From assembly GCA_963839535.1 (NCBI GenBank), contig CAWIVF010000008.1, positions 186,001 through 250,000 on the forward strand: a stretch of DNA of 64,000 bases. Reading direction: 5' to 3'. Source of the stretch: RHKX01 sp963839535 (GTDB taxonomy: Bacteria; Actinomycetota; Thermoleophilia; Solirubrobacterales; 70-9). The position numbers were made by a program, and so were the translations under genes. Shown here piece by piece: positions 1 to 9,420 of this stretch (within the stretch, counting starts at the first letter, position 1; every line of letters starts with the position of its first letter). Under the pieces are notes generated by a model. That model had not been told where the DNA came from, searched no databases, and saw only the letters and a list, made by a program, of their open reading frames with translations.

Positions 1-242
1 TTGCGGCAGTCGCAGGGGCGCGCGGTCTCCTCGGGACCGACGATCCAGCCCGATCCGTCGCAGACCCCGAGCGGGCAGGTCGCGCGCGCCGTGATCTCGC
101 CGCCCTCGCGCAGGGCGCCGTCGCGAGGCAGGCCGCCGCCGAGTGGGTCGCGACCGATCGGGTTGCCGAGCGGATCCGCCGGCGCGGGAGGCAGGGCTGC
201 GCGCAGCCCGCCGAGCGGGCCGCGGCCGGGGGCGTCGCTCAC
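1..242 (-). CDS. DnaC/DnaI-like helicase loader, N-terminal fragment
   Basis: Only the first 80 codons lie in the window; the rest runs off the left edge. Translation from the GTG at 242 gives a low-complexity Pro/Gly/Leu leader and then a zinc-binding-like segment, CPLGVCDGSGW followed about 16 residues later by CDCR. That Cys pattern is typical of the N-terminus of DnaC/DnaI/IstB-type ATPases that load the replicative helicase. The start overlaps the dnaB stop (GTGA), so the two are probably translated together, which fits a helicase-loading role. The AAA+ domain is not visible, so the assignment rests on the Cys motif and on the dnaB neighbour. Confidence 0.55.
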   Translation of the reverse strand, partial: MSDAPGRGPLGGLRAALPPAPADPLGNPIGRDPLGGGLPRDGALREGGEITARATCPLGVCDGSGWIVGPEETARPCDCR

Positions 243-1630
243 GCGGCCTCCTCCCCGCGGGAGTCGTCGGCGCCGTGGGAGCCGGCGAGGTTGAGGAATC
301 GCGGGAACTGCGCCTGGAAGGCGAGCGGGATGGTCCCGATCGGGCCGTTGCGGTGCTTGGCGATGACGAGATCGGCCTCGCCGGGGCGCTCGGTGTCGTC
401 GTTGTAGTACTCGTCGCGGTAGATGAAGGAGACGATGTCGGCGTCCTGCTCGATCGATCCCGACTCGCGCAGGTCGGAGAGGATCGGCACCTTGTCCGGC
501 CGCTGCTCGGGCGCACGGGAGAGCTGGGAGATGCCGATGACGGGCACCTCGAGCTCGCGGGCGAGGATCTTGAGCCCACGGCTCATCTGGCCGACCTGCT
601 CGACGCGCCCGGCGCGCGGATCGTCGGCGCGCATCAGCTGGATGTAGTCGACGATCACGAGCCCGAGCCCGCCCTCGGCCGAGTGCAGACGCCGGCACTT
701 GGCGCGCAGGTCGAGGAGGCTGAGGTCGGAGGAGTCGTCGATCCACAGCGGCGCCTCGGCGAGCTCGTTGCAGGCGCGCAGCACCTTGTTCCACTCCTTC
801 GTCACCTGCCCCTTGCGCAGCCGGTCGGAGGAGATCCGGGCGCGGGAGGCGATGAAGCGGTGGGCCAGCTCCGTCTCCGACATCTCGAGCGAGAAGAAGG
901 CGACCGGCAGCTTGGCCTTCCAGGCCACGTTCTCGGCGATGTTGCAGACGAGGCTCGACTTACCCATCGCCGGGCGGGCGGCGAGGACGATCAGGTTGCC
1001 GGGCTGGAAGCCGCCCGTCATGTCGTCGAGCTTGCGGAAGCCCGACGGCGTGCCGGTCATCTGCGTCTCGCCGCTCGCCAGCTTCTCGAGTCGCTCGGTC
1101 TCGTGGACGAGGATCTCGGCCATCGAGCTGAAGTCCCCCTGCTGGTCCTCGCGGGCGACGTTGAAGAGCATCTTCTCCGCCTGCTCGACGAGCTCGTGCG
1201 CCTCGCCCTCGCGGCTCTGCACGGAGACCTGGATCTTCTGCGCGGCGCCGAGCAGCCGGCGCAGCATGGAGTTCTGTTTGACGATGCCGGCGTAGTGGCC
1301 GGCGTTGCCCGGAACGGGAGTGCTGGAGGCAAGGGCCGAGACGCCCTCGCGGCCGCCGACCTCCTCGAGCTTGCCCTGGCTGGTCAGCAGCTCCGAGACG
1401 GTCAGCGCGTCGATCGGCTCCGAGCGCTCGTAGAGCTCGCGGATCGCCTTGTAGACGGTCGCGTGGCGACCCCGGTAGAAGTCCTCAGCCTCGAGCCGGA
1501 CCTGGAGCAGCACCGGGTCGATCGCCGCCTCGGAGACCATCATCGCGCCGAGCACGGACTCCTCGGCCTCGAGGTTGTGAGGCAGCAGAAGCGGTGCTTC
1601 GTGGCTCCCGTTTGCGGTGGCGGCTTCCAT
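239..1630 (-). CDS. dnaB: Replicative DNA helicase DnaB
   Basis: 463-residue DnaB, the hexameric ATPase that unwinds DNA at the replication fork. The N-terminal domain begins with LLLPHNLEAEESVLGAMM. A RecA-like domain follows, with Walker A AARPAMGKSS at about residues 217-226, SLEMSETELAHR, and the Walker B/H2-type IVDYIQLM. The open frame extends 29 codons upstream to 1717, but the ATG at 1630 (MEAATANG) gives the normal family N-terminus and is preferred. No intein is visible. It is last but one in the rpsF-ssb-rpsR-rplI-dnaB order common in bacteria, and its stop overlaps the downstream loader gene. Confidence 0.95.
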   Translation of the reverse strand: MEAATANGSHEAPLLLPHNLEAEESVLGAMMVSEAAIDPVLLQVRLEAEDFYRGRHATVYKAIRELYERSEPIDALTVSELLTSQGKLEEVGGREGVSALASSTPVPGNAGHYAGIVKQNSMLRRLLGAAQKIQVSVQSREGEAHELVEQAEKMLFNVAREDQQGDFSSMAEILVHETERLEKLASGETQMTGTPSGFRKLDDMTGGFQPGNLIVLAARPAMGKSSLVCNIAENVAWKAKLPVAFFSLEMSETELAHRFIASRARISSDRLRKGQVTKEWNKVLRACNELAEAPLWIDDSSDLSLLDLRAKCRRLHSAEGGLGLVIVDYIQLMRADDPRAGRVEQVGQMSRGLKILARELEVPVIGISQLSRAPEQRPDKVPILSDLRESGSIEQDADIVSFIYRDEYYNDDTERPGEADLVIAKHRNGPIGTIPLAFQAQFPRFLNLAGSHGADDSRGEEAA

Positions 1631-1799
1631 CAGATCCCAGATCTCTTCCCGAACATGCGTTCCCGTCGATTGAACCGCCGCGGCCGGACGGACCCCGTCC
1701 CCGCGGCAGGGGTTCAATCAACCACAGCGGCGCCCGGGCCGGGAAGCGGGAAGCGGGTCTTTGCGGAGAGATGAAGCTGGCGGACGAGTCAGAGCGCGG

Positions 1800-2254
1800 T
1801 CAGCGCTGCTCGGCCACGATGGTCTTTGACTGGAGGCCGTGGCGCCGCCGGGCACCTCGACGTCGACCATGTAGGTGCCGACCTCGCGGATGCCCTCCTC
1901 GAGCAGCACCCGCTTGCGGTCGATCTTGATCCCGCGGGCCTCGCGGATCGCGTCGGCGATCTCCTTCGAGGTGACGGAGCCGAAGAGGCGGCCGTCCTCG
2001 CCGGCGCGATGGGTGATCGTCAGCACGGTCTTCGAGAGCAGCGCGGCGGTCTCGCCGGCGCGCTCCAGCGCCGTCGCGGCGGCCTTCTCGGCGGCCTCGC
2101 GGCGGCGGGCGGCCTCGACGAGGGCACCCTTCGTGGCCGGCTGCGCGAGCTTGCGCGGGACGAGGAAGTTGCGCAGGTAGCCGGGTGAGACCTCGATCGC
2201 CTCGCCGGCGGCACCGAGCCCCTCGACCTCCTTGAGCAGGATCGCCTGCGCCAT
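1800..2254 (-). CDS. rplI: 50S ribosomal protein L9 (frameshift near C-terminus)
   Basis: L9 of the large subunit binds 23S rRNA and spans the long interdomain helix. The N-domain (MAQAILLKEVEGLGAAGEAI...GYLRNFLVPRKLA) and C-domain (LFGSVTSKEIADAI...) are complete. The reading frame then departs after VDVEVPGG and runs on to 1718 in nonsense sequence. Shifting frame at about 1838-1845 restores GLQSKTIVAEQR and a stop at 1800, giving a normal-length protein of about 151 residues. A single-base indel is therefore inferred, and for an essential-type gene a sequencing error is more likely than true truncation. It sits between rpsR and dnaB. Confidence 0.92.
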
Positions 2255-2270
2255 CAGCCCTTACCCCGGG

Positions 2271-2531
2271 TCAGCGTTCGCCGACGTACGGGAGCAGGCC
2301 GACCTCGCGGGCGCGCTTGACGGCCAGCGCGAGCTGCTGCTGATGACGACGCGAAAGGCCGGTGACCCGGCGGGAGCGGATCTTGCCGCGATCGGAGATG
2401 AAGCGGCGGATCAGCGCGAGGTCCTTGTAATCGATGTTCTCGACCGCGATCCGGGTGTACTTGCGGGGCCGGTTCTTGTCGAAGCGGCGCGAGCCGCCAC
2501 CGCGGCGCGGGGGTGCGGAGGGAGCCGGCAT
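2271..2531 (-). CDS. rpsR: 30S ribosomal protein S18
   Basis: 86-residue S18, which pairs with S6 on the small-subunit platform. The conserved core is obvious: YTRIAVENIDYKDLALIRRF, then ISDRGKIRSRRVTGLSRRHQ and the C-terminal AVKRAREVGLLPY. An N-terminal Pro/Arg/Gly extension precedes the core. The four-Cys zinc motif of some S18 paralogues is absent, so this is the zinc-independent type. It lies 16 bases upstream of rplI on the same strand. Confidence 0.96.
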   Translation of the reverse strand: MPAPSAPPRRGGGSRRFDKNRPRKYTRIAVENIDYKDLALIRRFISDRGKIRSRRVTGLSRRHQQQLALAVKRAREVGLLPYVGER

Positions 2532-2646
2532 CAGCGGCTCTCCTGCTTGCTATCGATGGTGCGGTTCATCAGCGGCGGGCAATGATAGGGGTCATGCGGC
2601 TCCGGCGCAGGGGCCGGCCCCGCCGGTGCCCCGCCGACGCCGGGTC

Positions 2647-2670
2647 GGCGGCCGGGGAGCCCCGGCCGCC
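2647..2670 (-). terminator. Strong GC hairpin between ssb and rpsR
   Basis: A perfect inverted repeat, GGCGGCCGGGG at 2647-2657 and CCCCGGCCGCC at 2660-2670, starts about 10 bases past the ssb stop. It has no U-tract, so it may be an attenuator or an RNA-processing/stability hairpin that sets different ssb and rpsR levels, rather than a full terminator. The rest of this 148-base gap shows nothing else recognisable. Confidence 0.5.
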
Positions 2671-2679
2671 CAGCTCCCT

Positions 2680-3168
2680 CTAGAACGGGATGTCGTCGTC
2701 GCTGCCGCCACCCGAGCCGACGCCGGCGGGATCGCCGAAATCGGAGGTGTCGGCGGGGACGTCGGACGCCGGCGCGAAGCCGCCACCCTGGTTGCCGCCA
2801 CCGCCACCGCCACCCTGGTTGCCGCCGTCGTCGCGCGAGCCGAGGAACTGCACGGTGTCGGCGACGATCTCGACCTTCGAGCGCTTGCCGCCGCCGTTCT
2901 TGTCCTCCCACGAGCTCCAGCGCAGGCGGCCGTCGACCGCGACGGGCCGGCCCTTGAACAGGTAGTTCGCGCAGTTCTCGCCCTGGGCGCCGAAGACGAC
3001 GACGTTGAAGTAGTTGGGCTCCTCGATCCAATTGCCCGAAGCCTGATCCTTGCGGCGGTGGTTGACCGCGACTCCGAGCTCGCATACGGGGGTCCCGCTG
3101 GGCAGCGCCCGCAGCTCAGGATCCCTGGTCAGGTTCCCGGTGATGATGACCCGGTTGATGTTCGCCAC
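2680..3168 (-). CDS. ssb: Single-stranded DNA-binding protein
   Basis: 162-residue SSB. The OB-fold occupies about residues 1-108: MANINRVIITGNLTRDPELR, NYFNVVVFG and GRPVAVDGRLRW. A Gly-rich/Asn linker (repeated GGGG and QGG) follows, and then the acidic tip DDDIPF, which docks partner replication and repair proteins. Length and layout match bacterial SSB. It lies between rpsF and rpsR in the classical ribosomal/replication operon. Confidence 0.97.
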   Translation of the reverse strand: MANINRVIITGNLTRDPELRALPSGTPVCELGVAVNHRRKDQASGNWIEEPNYFNVVVFGAQGENCANYLFKGRPVAVDGRLRWSSWEDKNGGGKRSKVEIVADTVQFLGSRDDGGNQGGGGGGGNQGGGFAPASDVPADTSDFGDPAGVGSGGGSDDDIPF

Positions 3169-3319
3169 TTGCTCGTTGCTCCTTCTGATTGCTGTCTGCC
3201 TTCGAGTGTAGGCACCCCGGAAGCGGTCTCTCCGCCCCCGGCGCGAAGGAACGCGGGATCCGCCGCAAGGAGCGGGGTTTACGTGGCCCGGCGGGACCGG
3301 GGAGAGCGGGAGCGGAGGC

Positions 3320-3889
3320 TCAGGCTTCGGGGTCGGCGGACGCCGCGGCGGGCTCCGGCGCGGGTGCCTCGGCCGGCGCCTCGGCGGGTGCCTCCGGTGC
3401 CTCGGCGGGTGCCTCAGGTGCCTCGGTCGGCGCTGGGGCCGCCTCGGCAGGCGCGGGGGCCGCTTCGGGCCTGCGCTCGTCCGAGCGGGGACGGCGGGGT
3501 CCGCCGCGATCGCCGCCGCGGCCTCGACCGCGATCCCGATCGTCCTCGTCGCGCTTCATGATCTGCTCGGTGTCGGGCGGGGTCATGGTCGGCGCGTCGG
3601 CCTCGGTCTTGAAGATCCGGTAGCGCAGCACGCCCTCGGTGATCTTCAGCGTGTGGCCGAGATCGTCGAGCAGGGCCGAGCCCTCGGTCGAGAAGCGGTA
3701 GAAGCGGTAGTCGGCCTCGGGCCGATTGTCGATCTCGTAGGCCATCTTGCGGATGCCCCAGTTCGCCTCGTGCTCGACGGTCGCGGACGCCTCGACCTTG
3801 GACTTGGTGTCCGCGGCGATCTTGTCGCGCTGCTCGTCACCGGCCTGCGGATCGAGCATGAGGATGAGTTCGTAATGAAGGGTGGCCAA
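3320..3889 (-). CDS. rpsF: 30S ribosomal protein S6 with long Ala/Pro/Glu tail
   Basis: S6 binds S18 and 16S rRNA in the platform. The core (HYELILMLDPQ, NWGIRKMAYEIDNRPEADYRFYRF, ILRYRIFK-type ending) fills about the first 100 residues. The remaining ~90 residues are low complexity: an Arg/Asp/Gly stretch, then repeats of AEAP/APAE. S6 in most bacteria ends near residue 95-100, so nearly half the protein is extension. The start chosen is the TTG at 3889, which places HYEL at the usual distance from the N-terminus. First gene of the ssb-rpsR-rplI-dnaB operon. Confidence 0.93.
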   Translation of the reverse strand: MATLHYELILMLDPQAGDEQRDKIAADTKSKVEASATVEHEANWGIRKMAYEIDNRPEADYRFYRFSTEGSALLDDLGHTLKITEGVLRYRIFKTEADAPTMTPPDTEQIMKRDEDDRDRGRGRGGDRGGPRRPRSDERRPEAAPAPAEAAPAPTEAPEAPAEAPEAPAEAPAEAPAPEPAAASADPEA

Positions 3890-3900
3890 AACGGCGGGGG

Positions 3901-3906
3901 ACTATA
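3901..3906 (-). promoter_or_regulatory. -10 box of rpsF, near-leaderless start
   Basis: On the minus strand the hexamer TATAGT ends 11 bases before the rpsF TTG codon. Transcription starting the usual 6-7 bases downstream would give a leader of about five bases. No Shine-Dalgarno sequence is visible before the TTG, which is consistent with leaderless or near-leaderless translation. No convincing -35 box was found. Confidence 0.4.
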
Positions 3907-3952
3907 GCGGGGCGCCGCTTTCCCACCCGGGCTTGACCGGAGCGTGCGGGGC

Positions 3953-4453
3953 ATGAGCGTGAGCTGGCCACTCGCCGCTCGCGCGGCCGCGACCGCCCTC
4001 GCCGCCATCGCGGCGCTGCTCGCGCTCCCCTCCCTGCTGCGCACCCCGGAGCCCCCACCGCTGCCCGCGCGGGTGGGGTTGCCGGCGGCCGAGGTGGGCG
4101 GTGCGGTGCCAGCTGCGCCCGGGGACGCTGAGAGGGTCGAGCGCGAGAAGGGCAGTGAGGGAGAGGTCGGTGAAGCCGAGAGGGACCGGCGAGCTCGCCC
4201 GAAGCGGCAACCGTCACCGCCGGAGCGCCGAGATCACGAGTCGTCCGGTATTTCGACCGGTGCTCGGTCGCGATCCCGGACGAAACCCTCGAAACCACCG
4301 GCTGCTGCCCCTGCGGTCCCGACCCCCGCTCCAACGCCCCCTCCCCCGCCTTCACCGACTCCCGCGCCGGCCCCGACGCCGGCCCCCGCTCCGGCTCCCG
4401 CACCCGAGCCGGCCCCCGAACCGCCGCCCGGCATCGCCGAGTTCGGCCCCTAG
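3953..4453 (+). CDS. Small membrane-anchored proline-rich protein, unknown function
   Basis: 166 residues. One hydrophobic segment at residues 7-27 (ARAAATALAAIAALLALPSLL) is followed by a basic/acidic spacer and a C-terminal half made of PAP/APTP repeats, as in a cell-wall-spanning stalk. No catalytic motif is visible. It is divergent from rpsF and convergent with otsA; the two stop codons lie in the small palindrome CTAGCGCCTAG. It could be a wall-spanning anchor, or a spurious low-complexity frame. The signal-anchor at a sensible start favours a real gene. Confidence 0.5.
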   Translation: MSVSWPLAARAAATALAAIAALLALPSLLRTPEPPPLPARVGLPAAEVGGAVPAAPGDAERVEREKGSEGEVGEAERDRRARPKRQPSPPERRDHESSGISTGARSRSRTKPSKPPAAAPAVPTPAPTPPPPPSPTPAPAPTPAPAPAPAPEPAPEPPPGIAEFGP

Positions 4454-4456
4454 CGC

Positions 4457-5915
4457 CTAGCCCCGCTTCTCCTCGATGTCCGCCAGCTGCTGATCGATCC
4501 AGTCGCCGGGATCGGTCGCGTCGACGATCTTGCGCAGGCCCTCGGCGCGCTGCTGGCGCTCCTCGGTGCTCATCGTCAAGCGCCTGGTGGATCGCCTCCG
4601 CCTGCTCCTCGATGTCGAAGGGGTTGACGCTGAGGGCGCACTCGCCGAGCTCCTCGTGGGAGCCCGTGTTCTCGGAGAGCATCAGCACGCCGTCGCGGGT
4701 GTTCACCGCCGGCGCCTCCTTCGCGACGAGGTTCATCCCGTCGAACAGCGAGTTGACCATGAGCAGGTCGTAGTGCTTGTAGCGGGCCACCGCGTCGTGG
4801 AAGTTCTCGTAGATCCGCAGGTCGATCGGCATCCAGTCGGTCGTCCCGTGCCGGTGGTTGACGACGGCGACCAGGGCCTCGATCCGCTCGAGGTACTCCT
4901 GGTACTCGGCGACGTCCTGGCGCGAGGGCTGCAGGTGGGCGATGAAGGTGACCGTCTCGAGGAACTCGGGGTGGTCGGTGAGGAACTGGTCGAAGGCCGT
5001 GAACCCGCGCAGCACGTTCTTGGAGAGGTCGGCGCGGTCGACCCGGATGATCAGGTGCTCGCGGCGCCGGGCGAGCAGCTCCTGCTCGTAGCCCTCGACG
5101 TCGTCGGAGGCGGCGACCCGGCGCAGCCGCTCGGAGTCGATCCCCAGCGGGTAGGCGCGCACCCAGATCTCGCGCTCGCCGCTGTGCACCACGCCGCGCC
5201 GGTAGTCGACCTCGCAGCCCATCAGCTCACGGCAGCAGTCGAGGAAGTTGTGGACGTAGGCGCTCGTGTGGAAGCCGATGATGTCGTTGGCGAGCAGGCC
5301 CTCGAAGATCTCCTCGCGCCACCCCCGCGGCAGGATCCGCCACGCGTCCGGGTGCGGCCAGGGGATGTGGACGAAGTGATGGAGGAAGGCGTCGGGCCGC
5401 GCCTCGCGGACCAGGGCCGGGGCCGTGTAGAGGTGGTAGTCGTGGAACATCACGAGCGGCGCGTCCTGGCCCTCGATCCGCTTGATCGCCGCCGCCGCGA
5501 TGTCGGAGTTGACGACCTTGTAGCCCTGCTCCCAGGCGTGCTTCTCCTCGCGGCGGATGTCGGGGGAGTTCGAGAGGTCCCAGAGGTAGTGCTGGATGAA
5601 CCAGAGCTGCGGGTTGGCGATCGTGCTGTAGAAGAGGTCGTAGGCCTCGGGGTCGGAGGCGACGAGGTCGATCTCGTAGCTGCCGCCCTCGAGCTCCACC
5701 TCGACCGGGCCGTCCGACTCCTCGGCGACGACGGCGTCCTCGTCGGTCATCGCCGAGGCGATCCAGAGCACGTCGCGGTGCGTCGCCAGGCCGGTCAGCG
5801 CGGTGACGAGGCCGCCGCCGCCGCGGCTGACCGTGCGCTCCCCGTCCTCGCCCAGGTCGAACTGGGCCGGCCCCCGGTTGGAGACGATGATCAGCGGCTG
5901 CTCGGACTCACCCAT
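4457..5915 (-). CDS. otsA: Alpha,alpha-trehalose-phosphate synthase, GT20 (frameshifted)
   Basis: Retaining GT20 glycosyltransferase that joins a nucleotide-activated glucose to glucose-6-phosphate. Family features are MGESEQPLIIVSNRGPAQFD at the N-terminus, the RGGGGLVTAL loop, FHDYHLY, FVHIPWPHPDAWRILP, VDRADLSKN in the donor site and FDGMNLVAKE. After AIHQAL the frame shifts at about 4578, where a T seems inserted. Correction gives MSTEERQQRAEGLRKIVDAT and a stop at 4457, about 486 residues and normal for OtsA. It lies 51 bases downstream of treT on the same strand. GT20 also includes glucosylglycerol-phosphate synthase, so the acceptor is not certain. Confidence 0.85.
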
Positions 5916-5966
5916 GCGGTGAATCTAGTACCCGCCGGATCAGGCGCCTGAATCGCGGCCTCGCCG

Positions 5967-7208
5967 TCAGTCGTCGAGCAGGTCCCCGAAGAGCTGCGCC
6001 CAGTCGCGCAGGAGGCGCGGCGTCAGGAACCGCTCGCGCGCATGCTCCTTGCCCGCTCGGCCCAGGCGCAGAGCCAGATCCGGGTCCTCGAGGAACTCGA
6101 TCGTCCGCTGGGCGCACCCCTCGGGGGAGTCGACGAGGAAGCCGGTCTCGCCGTCGACGATCTGCAGCGGGATCCCGCCGACATCGCCGCCGATCGTCGG
6201 CCTCGCCTTCCAGAGCGCCTCGGTGACGGTCAGGCCGAAGCCCTCGCGGATCGACTTCTGGATGCAGACGTCGGCCTGGGACTGGAACGCGTTGACCTCG
6301 ATCGCCCCGACGTTGTTGAGGTTGTTGAGGATCTTGATGTCGGGGTCCGCGTCGGCGTAGGCGACGGTCTCCTGCAGGAACTCCCAGCCCTCGGGGTCGT
6401 CGGTGGCCATCGAGCCGACCAGGGCGAGCTGCACCTCGGGGATCTTCTCGTCGACGATCCGGTAGGCGTCGATCACCCCGCGCGGGTCCTTCCAGGGGTC
6501 GAAGCGCGACACCTGCAGCATCAGCGGGCGGTCCGGGTCGATCCCGAACTGGCGGCTGACGAACGCGGCGTCCTCGCGCGACAGGGCCATGTTCTTGGAG
6601 GCGAGCGGGTCGATGGCGGGCGGGACGATGCGGACGTTCGGGGCATCGCGCATGCCGTCGGGGACGTAGTCGTCGACGTGCCAGAAGCTCGCGTCGTACT
6701 CGTGGATGTGGGGAAGGATCAGCTCGAGCGTGTCGGGGTTGGGCGTCGAGAGATCGATGTGGCAGCGCCAGACCCACTTCTTCGCGTTCTCCGGGGCGTA
6801 GCTCTTCAGCATCGCCGGCTGTGGGTCGTGGACCACGACGACGTCCCAGCCGCCCTCCATGCCCATCGCGTTGAGGTGGTTGTAGCGGTCGTACGTCTCG
6901 CGCTGGGCGGCGTCGAGGCTCTCGGCACCGCCCTGGAGCGAGTTGTGCATCAGCTTGGTGACGTTGAAGAACTCCTCGCGCCCGAGGATCACCTGCCAGT
7001 GGGCGTCGATGCCGACGTCGCGCATCAGCGGCACCAGGGTGTAGAGGATCTCGCTCACCCCGCCACCGAACGCGGTGGCGCTCAGGTGCAGGACGCGCTT
7101 GCCCTGCAGCGGCTCCGACAGGGCCCGGATCTCCTCGACCAGGGGGCGGCCGACGATGTGCGTGTAGTCGGCGAGGGAGCGGGCCCCGAGGTTGACCTCC
7201 TGCAGCAC
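5967..7208 (-). CDS. treT: Trehalose synthase TreT-type GT4 glycosyltransferase
   Basis: 413-residue GT4 glycosyltransferase with two Rossmann domains. Family-like segments are HLSATAFGGGVSEILYTLVP near the N-terminus, VVVVHDPQP, WRCHIDLS, the donor-site LQVSRFDPWKDP (about residue 240) and REGFGLTVTEALWKARP, including the conserved Glu. These match the trehalose glycosyltransferring synthases known from thermophiles, which join NDP-glucose directly to glucose. It is adjacent to otsA, so the cell carries two possible trehalose routes. The ATG at 7208 gives the usual N-terminus. Related GT4 sucrose or trehalose enzymes are the main alternative. Confidence 0.8.
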   Translation of the reverse strand: MLQEVNLGARSLADYTHIVGRPLVEEIRALSEPLQGKRVLHLSATAFGGGVSEILYTLVPLMRDVGIDAHWQVILGREEFFNVTKLMHNSLQGGAESLDAAQRETYDRYNHLNAMGMEGGWDVVVVHDPQPAMLKSYAPENAKKWVWRCHIDLSTPNPDTLELILPHIHEYDASFWHVDDYVPDGMRDAPNVRIVPPAIDPLASKNMALSREDAAFVSRQFGIDPDRPLMLQVSRFDPWKDPRGVIDAYRIVDEKIPEVQLALVGSMATDDPEGWEFLQETVAYADADPDIKILNNLNNVGAIEVNAFQSQADVCIQKSIREGFGLTVTEALWKARPTIGGDVGGIPLQIVDGETGFLVDSPEGCAQRTIEFLEDPDLALRLGRAGKEHARERFLTPRLLRDWAQLFGDLLDD

Positions 7209-7237
7209 GCCGCCAGGCTATCGGCGGGGTGGGACGC

Positions 7238-8188
7238 TCAGGCGTGCCTGGGACCGGCGGCGCGGAGCCGCTCGATCCCGCGGTCGAGCGCCGCGATGAT
7301 CGCGCCGTGCAGCTCGCGGTTGGCCGCGCAGACGCAGGACATCTGGAACTCGTGGCCGGAGCCGAGCAGGGGGCGATCCGCGAGCGACCCGCCGGCGGCA
7401 TCGGAGAGCACTCCGCCGGCCTCCTCGACGATCAGCGCGGCGGCGGCCAGGTCGTAGGGCGAGTTGTTGAGGACCGACCCGCGGCCGACCCGCTCGAACT
7501 CCGCCCGCATCCAGTCGACCTCGTCGATCATCCGCGGCCCGGGCTCGACGTAGGCGTCGAGCTGGCCGGTGACGAGGCGGGTCATGTCGTAGGTCGCCGA
7601 GCCGAGGTCGAACGTCCCGCCGGAGACCGAGGACGCGTCGACGAGCTCCTCGAGCACGATCGCGGTCGGCACCACCGGCCGCCCGCGGAAGCCGTAGGTC
7701 CAGAGCATGCGGTCGATGCGCGGCTGCGCCGAGAGCCGCGGCGCCGGCTCGACCCCGCCGCCCCTGATCGCCATGAAGGTCGCCCCGGACTTGATCTCGA
7801 CGACGCAGCCGACCTCGACGTCGGCCATCGTCGGCTCGCCGGCCAGCGGCGCCGCCGCGACGGAGACGCAGGCGGACTCGAAGCCGGCCATCGCCGGCCG
7901 CGTGCCGTCGATCGGGTCGACGACGAGGACCCAGCGGGGCTCCCCGGCCGGCGTGACCATGCCCCGGTCCTCGGAGTAGAAGGCGACGTCGGGGGCGCGC
8001 TCGGCGAGGAACTCCTCCATCCGCGCCTCGGCGCGCTCGTCGATCGCGAAGGTGACGTCGCCGCCGGCTCCGTCGCCGGAATGCTCGCGGCCCTCGGCTC
8101 GCCCGAGCTCGGGCAGGACGACCTCGCGCAGATCCGCCGCGAGGTCGGCGACCAGCTCGCGCAGCGGATGCTCGGCCGGTGGGCTCAG
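7238..8188 (-). CDS. Inositol-monophosphatase family phosphatase (start unclear)
   Basis: Li-sensitive phosphatase fold. The Mg site motif VVDPIDGT is at ORF residues 33-40, EDRG just before supplies another metal ligand, and the late LNNSPYDLAAAALIVEEAGG is the second signature. The first ATG (8020) lies inside the fold. In-frame coding upstream continues as GDVTFAIDERAEARMEEFL back to about 8188, where only a CTG codon is available. So either CTG starts translation or an indel hides the true start. It lies 29 bases upstream of treT, so it may dephosphorylate a sugar phosphate of the trehalose pathway; inositol-1-phosphate or FBP are equally possible. Confidence 0.8.
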   Translation of the reverse strand: MSPPAEHPLRELVADLAADLREVVLPELGRAEGREHSGDGAGGDVTFAIDERAEARMEEFLAERAPDVAFYSEDRGMVTPAGEPRWVLVVDPIDGTRPAMAGFESACVSVAAAPLAGEPTMADVEVGCVVEIKSGATFMAIRGGGVEPAPRLSAQPRIDRMLWTYGFRGRPVVPTAIVLEELVDASSVSGGTFDLGSATYDMTRLVTGQLDAYVEPGPRMIDEVDWMRAEFERVGRGSVLNNSPYDLAAAALIVEEAGGVLSDAAGGSLADRPLLGSGHEFQMSCVCAANRELHGAIIAALDRGIERLRAAGPRHA

Positions 8189-8207
8189 CTGACGGCCGGG
8201 TCCCGCG

Positions 8208-9416
<1,209 letters not shown>

Positions 9417-9420
<4 letters not shown>

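Noticed and set aside
143..1774. A 543-codon plus-strand frame opposite dnaB
   Set aside because: Its composition (long Val/Leu/Glu/Asp runs, no motif) is typical of the antisense frame of a GC-rich gene. Similar long shadows lie opposite otsA, treT, ftsH and the helicase.
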